Numbered from the stretch's first letter, positions 21,754-32,274 are shown. The stretch is DNA of 64,000 bases from Shewanella subflava (GCF_025971955.1 NZ_JAPDMX010000026.1:50326-114325); one strand, 5' to 3'. Numbers and translations are program-made. The notes: generated by a model not told the origin, from the letters alone.

Positions 21754-22572
21754 ATGCGTGATTCAGAAAGACCGCTAGATCCAAGTGATGAAAAACGACT
21801 AAAAACTAGAGGTATTGGTTCTGGTCGTTCGTATGAGCCTTTTATCAAAGTTCACGAAATAAGCAGTAAAGGTGAGAGTTTTCGTATTTTAGGAAGAAAC
21901 TCAACTCGCCCACACCATTTGCTTTCTCGTCTTGAACTCTCCGCTTTTCTTGTTTTTGACCGATACCAACCAACTACTGATATTAAAGAGCAGTACCCTT
22001 TACCTATCGTTGATAGCTTAAGTATTTGTGAGCGATTGGGTATAAAGCATCCTCAGATAGCAGGAAAACTTAAGGTTGTAACTACCGACCTAGTTGTTGA
22101 ACTTAAAAATAAGTCTGGTATAGCGATAGCGGTAAAATATGCTGATGAGTTAGATGACCTAAGAGTGGTTGAAAAGCTTCAAATAGAAAAGGTCTTTTGG
22201 GAACAGCAAGGTTACAAATGGGAGATATTCACTGAACAAGAAATCACACCATCAATTAAAGAAAATCTTGAATGGCTACATGCAGCAAATCAAAATTTAG
22301 ACGATCTTTATTCAGAATTATCCACATTAGATATTCAACTTATATTCCAACGATTAAAAGGTATTAACAAGCGTTTATCAACAACATGTGCGGCGTTAGA
22401 TGATGAATACTTGTGTGAACCAGGATTTCATATAGGTCTTTTTCGTAAAGCTGTAGCTGCAAACTTAATTGATGCCCCACTAAATACAGTTTTTAGGCAA
22501 TGGTCTTGCTCAGATCTTTCTCTAACTAAAAACTTTAGCTTGATAATTGGCGGACTTTTAGATGTATCTTAA
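21754..22572 (+). CDS. tnsA: Tn7-like transposase subunit TnsA (5'-end endonuclease)
   Basis: TnsA cuts the 5' strands at the transposon ends, which with TnsB gives cut-and-paste movement. It has 272 residues, like Tn7 TnsA (273). The restriction-enzyme-like active site is present: Glu61 (SRLELSAF), Asp112 (VTTDLVVELK) and Lys128 (IAVKYADE), which match E63, D114 and K132 of Tn7 TnsA by order and spacing. The C-terminal half (from about 170) would be the winged-helix domain that binds DNA and TnsC. A strong AGGAGG ribosome binding site precedes the ATG but lies inside a hairpin. The stop overlaps the start of tnsB by 11 bases. Confidence 0.95.
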   Translation: MRDSERPLDPSDEKRLKTRGIGSGRSYEPFIKVHEISSKGESFRILGRNSTRPHHLLSRLELSAFLVFDRYQPTTDIKEQYPLPIVDSLSICERLGIKHPQIAGKLKVVTTDLVVELKNKSGIAIAVKYADELDDLRVVEKLQIEKVFWEQQGYKWEIFTEQEITPSIKENLEWLHAANQNLDDLYSELSTLDIQLIFQRLKGINKRLSTTCAALDDEYLCEPGFHIGLFRKAVAANLIDAPLNTVFRQWSCSDLSLTKNFSLIIGGLLDVS

Positions 22573-24628
22573 TCGAGTTTACCAAGACCCACATTCTGAA
22601 GTGTTAACTCAGCTTCGTGTTGTGTTCGAGCATGTCGATTTCTTGATGCTCATTGATATTAACGATATTAATGCTTGGCCATACAGTATTACCTTATCTG
22701 AGTTTGATTCATTAGGATTTAATCTAATAGATGATCCGGTTATTTTACTAACACCAGAGCCAAATTCTAAATCTCAAGAAACAAGAGATAGAGCCTATAA
22801 TGCTATTTCACCATTGCTTGATAATTATTCTGAGTTATTCGATAAAAAATTACGCAATAAACACATCAAATCACTTCTTGATACTGTAGCTGAATCTAGA
22901 CTTTATATTACTCGTCAATTAAGGCGTTATTGGCAACGAGGCATGACACCAGATGCTTTATCACCTGATTATATAAATTGTGGTGCACCTGGCGAAGCAC
23001 GAAGAAACCTAAAAAATAAGGTAGGTAAAAAGCGAACCATTGCATCTGGTGATGGGTTGATTATCACTGAAGAAATAGCTGGTTTTTTTCGGTTAGCGAT
23101 AGAAGGTTTTTACCTTCTCAGAGATGATGTTGATTTAACTAAAGCCAGAACAAAAGCAATAGGTTATATCAAGTCAAAATACCCTAAAATACATAAAAGT
23201 GATTTACCTACAGATATGCAATTTAGGTATTTCTTTGAGAAAAATTACAGTAAGAAAGATGTTATCAAGGCGAGAACCCCAAGTATTATATACGATAAAG
23301 ATATCGCTCCTCTAAAGAGTACTGCTGCAACCAATAACTTTGGCCCTGGCGCCCGATATGAAATTGACGCCACTATCTCAGATGTTTACTTAATTTCGGA
23401 ACTAGATCCAGATCGTATCATCGGTCGGCCAATTATTTATAAAGTTAAAGACGTATTTAGCCGTATGACAGTTGGGTTGTATGTTGGTCTAGAAAATCCA
23501 TCCTGGGCAACAGCATCAATAGCATTAGCTAATGCTTTTTGTGACAAGGTTGAATACTGCCGACGTTATGGAATTGATATTTCTTATGCTGATTGGCCAA
23601 GTATAGGTACGCCAGCAACAATAACAGCCGATAGAGGCGAGTTACTTTTCAGGCATGGTGATATCCTAGTTAATCGATTTGGAATCACACTTTCTAACAC
23701 TCGCGCTTATCACGGTAATGATAAAGGTATTGTAGAGCAGTCATTTCACACAACGCATACCGATATTTTACCCTATGTTGATGGGAAGGTTGAGCCTGTC
23801 AATGGCAAAAAGAAAGCGGGTAAGCGTAATGAGCTATCTGCAAATTTAACATTATCCGATTTTACAAAAATGGTTATCGTTTCTGAGATAAACCGTAATA
23901 CAACTATGCCTCTTAAGCGTTATGATTTTGAATCTGATATGCCAACTGATCTTCCGCCAATTCCCGTTCGATTATGGCAATGGGGAATAGCTAACCGAAC
24001 AGGTATTTTACGGAAAATCGATGAAAAGTTAACGGCTATTAATCTCTATCCTCATGATAAAGCGACTGTTTCAACGTTAGGGATTAGCTTTAAAGGGTTG
24101 CATTACACCTGCTCAGAAGCGGTAAGTTTAGGCTGGTTTCATAAAAATAAGGCAAACCCGAGACCCTCTAGCATTGAAATCGCTTATAACCCATTAAATA
24201 CCAATATTATTTATGTAAGACCTGATAATCAGTTCGATAGTGTATGGATATGCTCATTGCAATCTCGCAGTCGTCGTTATCAAGATATGAGTTTCACCGA
24301 AGCGGTCAGCATTCAACATGAATCAAAAGAGACAATCGCTTCAGCTAAGCAAGATGCAGATTATAAAGCACCAGATGTGCAGGCGGAGCTTGAAAAAATT
24401 GTTAAACATGCAACTGAAAGGCAAAAAAACACAGTGTTATCCAACAAGTCTCGCAGGCTCGAGGGGATTAAAGATAATCGTAATAACGAGAAACAATTAG
24501 AACGTCAGAAAAAACGTGATTTGGAAATAAAACAGCCTAAAGATGGCCATAAAGCGACTGTTACACCAATTCATTCAGGAGAGGTACTAGGCAAGGGATA
24601 TGACTATCCTGATTTGGACGACTTCTAA
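22562..24628 (+). CDS. tnsB: Tn7-like transposase subunit TnsB (DDE integrase)
   Basis: TnsB binds the transposon ends, cuts the 3' strands and joins them to the target. It has 688 residues (Tn7: 702). The catalytic triad is Asp269 (ARYEIDATI), Asp357 (TITADRGELL) and Glu392 (KGIVEQSFH), nearly the same positions as D273, D361 and E396 of Tn7 TnsB. Helix-turn-helix domains for end recognition lie upstream of the catalytic core. The C-terminal tail is charged and rich in Lys, Glu and Asp, and in Tn7 this tail contacts TnsC. Its 5' end overlaps tnsA, and tnsC follows after 14 bp. Confidence 0.96.
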   Translation: MYLNRVYQDPHSEVLTQLRVVFEHVDFLMLIDINDINAWPYSITLSEFDSLGFNLIDDPVILLTPEPNSKSQETRDRAYNAISPLLDNYSELFDKKLRNKHIKSLLDTVAESRLYITRQLRRYWQRGMTPDALSPDYINCGAPGEARRNLKNKVGKKRTIASGDGLIITEEIAGFFRLAIEGFYLLRDDVDLTKARTKAIGYIKSKYPKIHKSDLPTDMQFRYFFEKNYSKKDVIKARTPSIIYDKDIAPLKSTAATNNFGPGARYEIDATISDVYLISELDPDRIIGRPIIYKVKDVFSRMTVGLYVGLENPSWATASIALANAFCDKVEYCRRYGIDISYADWPSIGTPATITADRGELLFRHGDILVNRFGITLSNTRAYHGNDKGIVEQSFHTTHTDILPYVDGKVEPVNGKKKAGKRNELSANLTLSDFTKMVIVSEINRNTTMPLKRYDFESDMPTDLPPIPVRLWQWGIANRTGILRKIDEKLTAINLYPHDKATVSTLGISFKGLHYTCSEAVSLGWFHKNKANPRPSSIEIAYNPLNTNIIYVRPDNQFDSVWICSLQSRSRRYQDMSFTEAVSIQHESKETIASAKQDADYKAPDVQAELEKIVKHATERQKNTVLSNKSRRLEGIKDNRNNEKQLERQKKRDLEIKQPKDGHKATVTPIHSGEVLGKGYDYPDLDDF

Positions 24629-24642
24629 GGGGCGTATGTAAT

Positions 24643-26232
24643 ATGGATATGTTTAAAACTGCGACTTATATCGATGCTGAGATTGCCGAATATGAAGGTC
24701 ACCCTTTAATTAATGCTTTACCGCGAATTAACTCACCTCAACAAACTGCAGAGTTAATCCGCCGTACACCAGTGGTTCGCCAAGAAGAGGTCATGTTACC
24801 CGCTTATATTAGACGGCATGCAATGCTTCGTATTATGGATGGTTTTTTGTACCCGACTAAAGCGCACTTACAGCTTGAACAAACCATTTCATCAATGATT
24901 AGGCAAGGATATTTAAGTCGAAATATTGCAAATAAAAGCTACCAGGAAACGCTCAATAGTACTGCTGAATTTACACAGCATGTCAGTCGCAATGCTGGCA
25001 ATGAGGCTCTTGTTAGCTCCGTTATTGGCTGCTCTGGAGCCGGAAAGTCTACTGCGGTAGAGGCCGTTTTAGCGGGCTATAAAGACCAAGTTATTATGCA
25101 CCCAATCTATCAGCATGTGCAGTTAGTATGGTTAAAGGTTGAATGTCCTCATGATGCTTCTGTAAAAAGTCTTTGTATTAACTTTTTTAGAGCGTTAGAT
25201 CTCGCATTAGACAACAATAACCAATATGAAAAACAGTATGTAAAACCCAGATCAAACGCCGAAATGTTACTTGGAGACTTTGCCCGAATAGCAGCATTAC
25301 ATTCTATCGGTTTATTAGTGATTGATGAAATTCAGCATCTTGAACGCTCAAATTCTGGTGTATCAGAAAGAATACTTCGATTTTTTGTACAGCTTACTAA
25401 TACCATTAAACTGCCTATTTTGTTTGTCGGTACACCAAAAGCTTACGAATTGTTTTCTCCAAGTATGCGCTCAGCCAGACGTGCATCACAATTTGGCAGT
25501 ATAAACTGGAATCGATTTAATACAGCAGATAAAACAGGTAAAGGCTCTGACTGGGAAAGGTTTTTTGAAAGACTTTGGTCATTACAATGGTTCAAGTCAC
25601 CGCAGCCACTTACAGATGAAATCAGAAATCTATTTTGGGACTACTCTCAAGGTATTGCTCATGTCGCTGTAACGCTGTTCTATCTGAGTCAGACAAGAGC
25701 GGTGACTATTGGTAAGGAGATTATCACTAAAGAATTGGTTGATAGTGTTTTTAATGATGAACTTCATATGATCCGGCCAATGATCCGCGCCTTACAAAGT
25801 GGAGTTGAAAAAGAAATAGAAAAGTATAGCGATTTAGAAATTCCAAAGGCTGCTCTAATCCAACATGACACTGTATTTGAGGTTCATGAGGAGAGTTCAA
25901 ACGCTAAAATCACTAAAAGTGAAACCCTTACAACATTGAAACAATTAACAAATATGTTAATACAAATGGGCATTGGCGAGGATATTGCTCCCGCAGTAGC
26001 TGAACAGGCTGTTTCAGAGTTACCTAATGGCAACTTATTTGACCTTGTAGCACACATTAAAAATTTAGAAGAAAAAGCACTTCCTAAGCCAGAAAAGAAA
26101 AAGGCTAAAGTTGTTAAATTAACACCCGCTTATGTTGAAAATGACTTAAGACTCATGGTTCACAGTAACGGTGGAACTTACAAGACAATGAAAAATGAAG
26201 GGGTTATACTGCGACTCTCAGATTACATATAG
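24643..26232 (+). CDS. tnsC: Tn7-like transposition regulator TnsC (AAA ATPase)
   Basis: TnsC is the ATP-dependent connector between the target selectors (TnsD or TnsE) and the TnsAB transposase, and carries target immunity. It has 529 residues (Tn7: 555). Walker A is GCSGAGKST (129-137), and Walker B is LLVIDEIQHL (224-233). Sensor 1 lies around LPILFVGTPKA. The first 120 residues correspond to the TnsD-interacting part of Tn7 TnsC, and the last 100 to the TnsAB-interacting part. The first cargo gene, hsdR, starts only 12 bp after its stop codon, instead of tnsD as in Tn7. Confidence 0.95.
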   Translation: MDMFKTATYIDAEIAEYEGHPLINALPRINSPQQTAELIRRTPVVRQEEVMLPAYIRRHAMLRIMDGFLYPTKAHLQLEQTISSMIRQGYLSRNIANKSYQETLNSTAEFTQHVSRNAGNEALVSSVIGCSGAGKSTAVEAVLAGYKDQVIMHPIYQHVQLVWLKVECPHDASVKSLCINFFRALDLALDNNNQYEKQYVKPRSNAEMLLGDFARIAALHSIGLLVIDEIQHLERSNSGVSERILRFFVQLTNTIKLPILFVGTPKAYELFSPSMRSARRASQFGSINWNRFNTADKTGKGSDWERFFERLWSLQWFKSPQPLTDEIRNLFWDYSQGIAHVAVTLFYLSQTRAVTIGKEIITKELVDSVFNDELHMIRPMIRALQSGVEKEIEKYSDLEIPKAALIQHDTVFEVHEESSNAKITKSETLTTLKQLTNMLIQMGIGEDIAPAVAEQAVSELPNGNLFDLVAHIKNLEEKALPKPEKKKAKVVKLTPAYVENDLRLMVHSNGGTYKTMKNEGVILRLSDYI

Positions 26233-26244
26233 ACATGGAATGTT

Positions 26245-29200
26245 ATGGCCTTTAATACTAATAAATTTAATGAAGATAGCCGAGTAAAAATCCCTGCAAT
26301 TCTTCATTTAATGCGTCTAGGTTATAAGTACCTGTCACTTAAAGGGCAAAGCTGGGATCTCGACACCAATATCTTCCCTGACGTATTCAAAACCGCTATC
26401 GGCAAAATTAACCCTGGTATTGAAGATGCTGAAGCCGGTCGTTTGCTGGAAGATGTCAAACTACTGCTGGATAACGAAGACTTAGGCAAAGCCTTTTTTG
26501 AGCGCCTATCTGAGCGTTCAAATACCAAGCTGATCGACTTTGAAAACTTCAATAACAACAGCTTCCATGTTGTTACCGAGCTAACTTGCCAAAACGGCGA
26601 TGAAGAATTCAGGCCAGACATCACGCTGCTTATCAATGGCATGCCGTTAGTGTTTATCGAGGTGAAGAAGCCAAATAATCGCGAAGGTATCTTGGCCGAG
26701 CGCGACCGCATCAACAAACGCTTTCAAAACCCTAAGTTCAAGCGTTTTGCCAATATTACCCAGTTTATGATTTTCTCCAATAACATGGAGTACGACGACG
26801 GCGACCCAGAACCCGTGCAAGGCGCTTTCTACGCCAGTAGTTCTTACCACAAGCCGGTATTTAACTATTTCCGCGAAGAAGAAATCTTAAACTTAACCGC
26901 CTTGCTGAAGCCAGTATCGGATGATGACGAGCTAAAAGTCTTAAAAGACAACAATCTGGAAGTGATCCGCAGTAACCCAGAGTTCCAGACCAACAAGCAA
27001 CCAGAGCGCCCAACCAACCGCATTTGTACCTCTTTACTCAGCCGTGAGCGCTTAGCCTTTATTTTGCGTTACGCCTTGGCGTATGTGTCCGAGTCAGACG
27101 GACTACAAAAACACATCATGCGTTACCCGCAGTTGTTTGCTACCAAAGCTATTGAGCAAAAGCTCAGCGAAGGTGTTAAAAAAGGTATTATTTGGCACAC
27201 CCAAGGCAGTGGAAAAACCGCCCTAACGTTTTACAACGTACGCTTTTTAACCGACTACTTCCAAAAGCAGCAAGTCATCCCTAAGTTTTACTTTATTGTT
27301 GACCGCCTAGACCTACTGCAACAAGCGCAACGCGAATTTACCGCCCGTGGTTTAACCGTGCACACCATCAACTCACGGGATGCCTTTACCCGTGACATTA
27401 AAGCCACGCAGGTGATCCATAACCATTCTGGCAAGCCAGAAATTACCGTGGTAAACATTCAAAAATTTCAAGACGACCCAGATGTAGTCAGCACCAAAGA
27501 CTACAACGTCACGATACAACGCGTGTACTTTTTAGACGAAGTACACCGCAGCTATAATCCCAAGGGCAGTTTTTTGGCCAACTTGAGTCAGTCAGACAGC
27601 AACGCCATAAAAATAGGCTTAACCGGTACGCCGCTATTGGGGGATGACTACAACTCACGCGCCTTGTTTGGTGATTACATTCACAAGTACTACTACAACG
27701 CGTCCATTGCCGACGGCTACACCTTGCGGCTCATTCGTGAGGAGATCAGCACACAATACAAAATTGAACTGCAAAAAGCCCTCGAAGAAGCCGAAGTGAA
27801 AATGGGCGATGTGGATCGCAAGCTGATTTACGCCCACCCAAGCTTTGTTGAGCCCATGCTGACTTACATCGTAAACGACTTTGAAAAAAGCCGTAGCGCA
27901 TTAAACGATACCAGTATTGGCGGCATGGTTATTTGCGACAGCTCAGACCAAGCCAAGCAGATGTTTGAAATTTTCAATGGCGTTTATGCGGATACACCTA
28001 TTCTGCCGCAAACATCCAATTCAAATAGCCGAGTACACGAAGTCACTGAACCTGCGCCAACCGCCTATGCCGAATCTGTTAAACAAGCACAAAAGGTAAA
28101 AAACGCCGCGCTAATCCTGCACGACATCGGCACCAAAGAAGAACGCAAAAACTGGGTAGATGACTTCAAAGCAGGCAAAATCGACTTTTTGTTTGTGTAT
28201 AACATGCTACTCACTGGTTTTGACGCCAAACGCCTAAAAAAGCTTTACCTTGGTCGGGTGATCCGCAAGCACAATTTGCTGCAAGCGCTCACACGAGTGA
28301 ATCGTACTTACAAAGATTTCCGCTACGGTTATGTGGTCGATTTTGCCGACATTCGTAAAGAGTTCGATGCCACCAACAAAGCCTATTTTGACGAATTACA
28401 GTCAGAACTGGGCGACGAAATGGAGCACTATTCACACCTGTTTAAATCTCAGGAAGAAATCAAGCAAGAAATCGAGCATATCAAAGACGTACTGTTCCGT
28501 TTTGATACCGACAACATGGAAGAGTTCTGCAACCAGATCAGCCAAATACAAGACCGCGATACCATACTAGCACTCAAAAAAGCCTTAGGTGATGCCCGCA
28601 GTCTGTATAATCTCATCCGCTTGCAAGGTGATTATGAGAGTCTGGGAGAGTTAGATTTTGCCAAACTTAATGTCCTGTACCGTGAAACCAGTAACCATTT
28701 GGACTTACTGAATCTTAAAAACGATTTAGAAAGCGGCCAAGACACCACTAATCTACTTAACCGCGCCTTGGAAGACGTGATCTTTAAGTTTGTAAAAATC
28801 GGCGAAGAAGAGTTGGTTCTGGCCGACAAGCTAAAAAACACCCTGCGCCAAACCCGCGAAGCACTGGCCAGCAATTTTGACCAGCAAGACCCACAGTTCA
28901 TAAGCTTAAAAGAAGAGCTAGAGCGGCTGTTTAAGAAGAAAAACTTAAGCGAAGTTACCCAAGATGAAATGAATGCTAACATCGATGCCCTGAATAAAAT
29001 TCACGACCGAGTAAAAGAACTAAACCGCGAAAACAACCAATTAAGGCAAAAATACCTAGGTGATGCCAAATACACCCGTATTCACAAACGCTTGCAAGAG
29101 CGCCAGCAAAGTCAAAGCGACATCAGCGAGTCAGAGCGTAAAATTTTCGAAGCATTGGCAGGCGTAAAGCAAGATGCCGACGAACAAGTGCTCAACAACA

Positions 29201-29373
29201 GCCAAGTGCTCGATAACGAAAGTTACTTCGAACGGCAAATGATGCCACTGGTAATAGCGCGCTTTATGAAAGAACAAAACATCAAACTCAACGCCGACGC
29301 CTCACGTTACATTAATCACCTCGTCGTCGCGGAATATTTAAAAGAATTTAATACCGGCAGCCAAGCTTGGTAA
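26245..29373 (+). CDS. hsdR: Type I restriction enzyme, R (motor/nuclease) subunit
   Basis: HsdR translocates and cuts unmodified DNA in complex with HsdM and HsdS. It has 1042 residues. The PD-(D/E)xK nuclease sits near the N terminus: Asp125 in FRPDITLL, then Glu139 and Lys141 in FIEVKKP. The SF2 motor follows with Walker A HTQGSGKTALTF (GSGKT 321-325), the DEVH box (431-434), motif III IGLTGTPLL, and motif VI region LLQALTRVNRTY. The C-terminal part is helical and charged and would contact HsdM. The gene directly follows tnsC and is visibly richer in G and C than the flanking tns and cargo genes, suggesting a separate origin of the RM module. Confidence 0.95.
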   Translation: MAFNTNKFNEDSRVKIPAILHLMRLGYKYLSLKGQSWDLDTNIFPDVFKTAIGKINPGIEDAEAGRLLEDVKLLLDNEDLGKAFFERLSERSNTKLIDFENFNNNSFHVVTELTCQNGDEEFRPDITLLINGMPLVFIEVKKPNNREGILAERDRINKRFQNPKFKRFANITQFMIFSNNMEYDDGDPEPVQGAFYASSSYHKPVFNYFREEEILNLTALLKPVSDDDELKVLKDNNLEVIRSNPEFQTNKQPERPTNRICTSLLSRERLAFILRYALAYVSESDGLQKHIMRYPQLFATKAIEQKLSEGVKKGIIWHTQGSGKTALTFYNVRFLTDYFQKQQVIPKFYFIVDRLDLLQQAQREFTARGLTVHTINSRDAFTRDIKATQVIHNHSGKPEITVVNIQKFQDDPDVVSTKDYNVTIQRVYFLDEVHRSYNPKGSFLANLSQSDSNAIKIGLTGTPLLGDDYNSRALFGDYIHKYYYNASIADGYTLRLIREEISTQYKIELQKALEEAEVKMGDVDRKLIYAHPSFVEPMLTYIVNDFEKSRSALNDTSIGGMVICDSSDQAKQMFEIFNGVYADTPILPQTSNSNSRVHEVTEPAPTAYAESVKQAQKVKNAALILHDIGTKEERKNWVDDFKAGKIDFLFVYNMLLTGFDAKRLKKLYLGRVIRKHNLLQALTRVNRTYKDFRYGYVVDFADIRKEFDATNKAYFDELQSELGDEMEHYSHLFKSQEEIKQEIEHIKDVLFRFDTDNMEEFCNQISQIQDRDTILALKKALGDARSLYNLIRLQGDYESLGELDFAKLNVLYRETSNHLDLLNLKNDLESGQDTTNLLNRALEDVIFKFVKIGEEELVLADKLKNTLRQTREALASNFDQQDPQFISLKEELERLFKKKNLSEVTQDEMNANIDALNKIHDRVKELNRENNQLRQKYLGDAKYTRIHKRLQERQQSQSDISESERKIFEALAGVKQDADEQVLNNSQVLDNESYFERQMMPLVIARFMKEQNIKLNADASRYINHLVVAEYLKEFNTGSQAW

Positions 29374-29433
29374 CGCTGCTTAGTTGCCACTAATAAATAG
29401 CGCCGGTTAAACCCATTAGGAAATAAAAACAAC

Positions 29434-31080
29434 ATGGTTGAATTAGAGTTTCAGCAAAAAACCAAAACCCTCATTGATAGCTTAAAAAGCATCTGTGCCA
29501 ACTACGGTTTAGGTAACGACGGTAACGAATTTAAAATCATTACCCAAATCTTCTTGTACAAGTTTTTAAATGACAAGTTTGCCTTTGAAGCGAAAAAGCT
29601 CGACGACAACATCGCCAACGCCGACAAATGGGAAGAAGCACTGGTTGCTATGAGCGAAGATGACCTCGACATGCTGCAACTGCAAATGGGCGGCGATACC
29701 GCACGGCTAAAACCCCAGCACTTTATCAGCTACCTGTTTAGCCAACAAAACGCGCCCGACTTTGCCAAACTGTTTGACGATACCTTAATCGACATTGCCA
29801 TCACCAATAACGATGTATTCGCGGTTAAAACCGATGGTGGCGCAAAAGTGGTGCTGTTCGACCGCATCAGCCAATACATTGCTGACGATTCAAAACGCGA
29901 TGCATTCTGCCGTGCCATTATCAATAAACTGGTGGAGTTCAGCTTTGAGCGAATTTTTACGCAAAAATTCGACTTCTACGCCACCATCTTTGAATACCTG
30001 ATTAAAGACTACAACAGCAACTCCGGCGGTAAATACGCCGAGTATTTTACCCCCCATGCGGTGGCGCGCATTATGGCCGAAATCCTCGTACCACAAGCTG
30101 AGCGTGGTAAGGTGCGCAATGTGAGTTGTTATGATCCATCTGCGGGTTCGGGCACGTTGTTAATGAACGTGGCGCACGCCATTGGAGAAAACCGCTGTAG
30201 TATTTACACCCAGGATATTTCACAAAAATCATCCAACTTACTGCGGTTAAACCTGATCTTAAATAACTTGGTGCACTCAATCCCGAATGTAATCCAAGGT
30301 AATACCGTGCTTCATCCATATCATGTAGAGAGCACTAAAGACGGCAAAGAGCTAAAACGCTTTGACTATATCGTCTCCAACCCACCGTTTAAGCTCGATT
30401 TCAGCGACTTTAGAGATGAGCTAGACAGTAAAGAAAACAAAGAACGCTTTTTTGCCGGTATTCCAAAGATTAAAGCCAAAGCCAAGGACAAGATGGAGAT
30501 TTACCAATTGTTCTTGCAGCACATCATTGCCTCACTTAAGCCAGGTGGAAAGGCTGCTGTAGTATTACCCACAGGTTTTATCACCGCACAATCGGGCATT
30601 GATAAGGGCATTCGGGAGCATTTGGTGAAAAACAAAATGCTGGCGGGTGTGGTTTCCATGCCTTCCAACATCTTCGCCACCACCGGCACTAACGTATCCA
30701 TCCTGTTTATCGACGCCAGCAACGATGGCGATGTGGTACTGGTGGATGCCTCAAACTTGGGCGAAAAGGTCAAAGACGGTAAAACCCAAAAAACCGTGCT
30801 AACGGCAGGCGAAGAACAACAAATTATTGATGTGTTTAATGCCAAAGAAACCATCGAAGATCTATCGGTAGCGGTGAGTTATGACGAGATCGAAGCTAAA
30901 AACTACAGCTTGAGTGCGGGCCAGTACTTTGATGTCAAAATAGAATATATGGATATTACCCCAGAACAGTTTTCTGAAAAGATGCAGGACTTTACTAGTA
31001 AACTAGATAACCTATTTAGTCAGTCGCGTGAGTTGGAAGCTGAGATTAAAAAGCAGTTGGCGGGGTTGAAGTATGAGTAA
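29434..31080 (+). CDS. hsdM: Type I DNA methyltransferase, M subunit
   Basis: HsdM is the N6-adenine methyltransferase of the type I complex. It has 548 residues. The N-terminal helical domain (about 1-170) is followed by the SAM motif DPSAGSGTLL (234-243) and catalytic motif IV NPPF (316-319). The region YFTPHAVARIMAEIL before motif I is a family hallmark. The C terminus is a predicted coiled coil that would pair with HsdS. It lies 60 bp after hsdR, and its stop overlaps hsdS by 8 bases, so M and S are translationally coupled. Confidence 0.96.
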   Translation: MVELEFQQKTKTLIDSLKSICANYGLGNDGNEFKIITQIFLYKFLNDKFAFEAKKLDDNIANADKWEEALVAMSEDDLDMLQLQMGGDTARLKPQHFISYLFSQQNAPDFAKLFDDTLIDIAITNNDVFAVKTDGGAKVVLFDRISQYIADDSKRDAFCRAIINKLVEFSFERIFTQKFDFYATIFEYLIKDYNSNSGGKYAEYFTPHAVARIMAEILVPQAERGKVRNVSCYDPSAGSGTLLMNVAHAIGENRCSIYTQDISQKSSNLLRLNLILNNLVHSIPNVIQGNTVLHPYHVESTKDGKELKRFDYIVSNPPFKLDFSDFRDELDSKENKERFFAGIPKIKAKAKDKMEIYQLFLQHIIASLKPGGKAAVVLPTGFITAQSGIDKGIREHLVKNKMLAGVVSMPSNIFATTGTNVSILFIDASNDGDVVLVDASNLGEKVKDGKTQKTVLTAGEEQQIIDVFNAKETIEDLSVAVSYDEIEAKNYSLSAGQYFDVKIEYMDITPEQFSEKMQDFTSKLDNLFSQSRELEAEIKKQLAGLKYE

Positions 31081-32254
31081 CTGGGAGGCAAAGACCTTAG
31101 GTCAGTTTCTTGCACTTCAGCGAGGCTATGACCTCACCGCAGACCAAAGAACCGATGGCAACATTCCCGTAATGGGGGCTGGAGGTAAAAACGGCACTCA
31201 TGGTACTTCAAAAGCAAGTGGCCCTGGCGTCGTTATCGGTCGAAGTGGTAGTTCTTTTGGACAAGTATATTTGTCAGAGCTGGACTTTTGGCCGCATAAC
31301 ACTTCCATGTACGTTACTGATTACAAAGGAAACGATAAGTACTTTACCTATTATCTGCTGAAAAACCTTGATTTCAATCGACTCAACTCTGGTAGTGCAC
31401 AGCCATCACTAAACAGAAATTATATTTATCCTGTGAAGGTTAAAGTCCCTAAGTCGGATGAGCAAAAGAAGATCTCTAACGTTTTACGATCACTTGATAA
31501 AAAAATCGAACTCAATAACCGCATCAACGCTGAGCTGGAAGCCATGGCCAAAACCCTGTACGACTTCTGGTTTGTACAGTTCGACTTCCCCGATGACTCA
31601 CCACAAGGTCAGGGCAAACCCTACAAAACCTCCGGCGGCAAAATGGTCTACAACCCAATCCTAAAGCGGGAAATACCGGAGGGGTGGGAGGTTGCGCCTT
31701 TATCTTCAATTACTAGAGTAAGCAACGAGTCTATTAATCCCGCAGACTACCCCGAAAAACTATTTAAGCATTTCAGTATCCCCGTATTTGATGCAACAAA
31801 TACTTTCGGTGTTGAGCGGGGAAATACTATTGGAAGTAACAAATTCACTGTTGAAGATACCGACTTGCTCGTATCAAAACTAAACCCTTGGTTTAACAGG
31901 GTTGTGTATGCAATGGCAGAGCCTGAACAGATTTGCTCAACTGAATTTGTTGTTTGGCGTTGTCCGAATGCCTCTATCAAAAACTTTATGTATATGATCG
32001 CAACATCCCCGCAATTTATTGCGCATTGCACTCAATCGGCGACAGGTACATCAAATAGCCATAAGCGTGTAAATCCAAACGTGATGATGCGATTTGATCA
32101 ACCATTTAACTTGAAAGTCGCTGAAAAACTCGGACAACATTTAGAACCAATATTAAAGCAACTGATTGTAAATCAGCGAGAAAATACAAAGCTAGCTTCG
32201 CTCCGCGACTGGCTACTCCCTATGCTAATGAACGGTCAAGTCACTGTGAAATAA
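31073..32254 (+). CDS. hsdS: Type I restriction-modification specificity subunit
   Basis: HsdS recognises the bipartite DNA target through two target recognition domains (TRDs). It has 393 residues. TRD1 covers about 1-130. The central conserved helix contains NNRINAELEAMAKTLYDFWFVQFDFPD (about 143-169, cited as a block). TRD2 covers about 205-355, and the terminal conserved region ends LRDWLLPMLMNGQV. The base composition shifts along the gene: the central conserved region resembles hsdM, whereas both TRDs are more AT-rich, as expected when TRDs are exchanged by recombination. The target sequence cannot be predicted here. Confidence 0.92.
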   Translation: MSNWEAKTLGQFLALQRGYDLTADQRTDGNIPVMGAGGKNGTHGTSKASGPGVVIGRSGSSFGQVYLSELDFWPHNTSMYVTDYKGNDKYFTYYLLKNLDFNRLNSGSAQPSLNRNYIYPVKVKVPKSDEQKKISNVLRSLDKKIELNNRINAELEAMAKTLYDFWFVQFDFPDDSPQGQGKPYKTSGGKMVYNPILKREIPEGWEVAPLSSITRVSNESINPADYPEKLFKHFSIPVFDATNTFGVERGNTIGSNKFTVEDTDLLVSKLNPWFNRVVYAMAEPEQICSTEFVVWRCPNASIKNFMYMIATSPQFIAHCTQSATGTSNSHKRVNPNVMMRFDQPFNLKVAEKLGQHLEPILKQLIVNQRENTKLASLRDWLLPMLMNGQVTVK

Positions 32255-32274
32255 TTTAATTTAAGGATGGCGAT

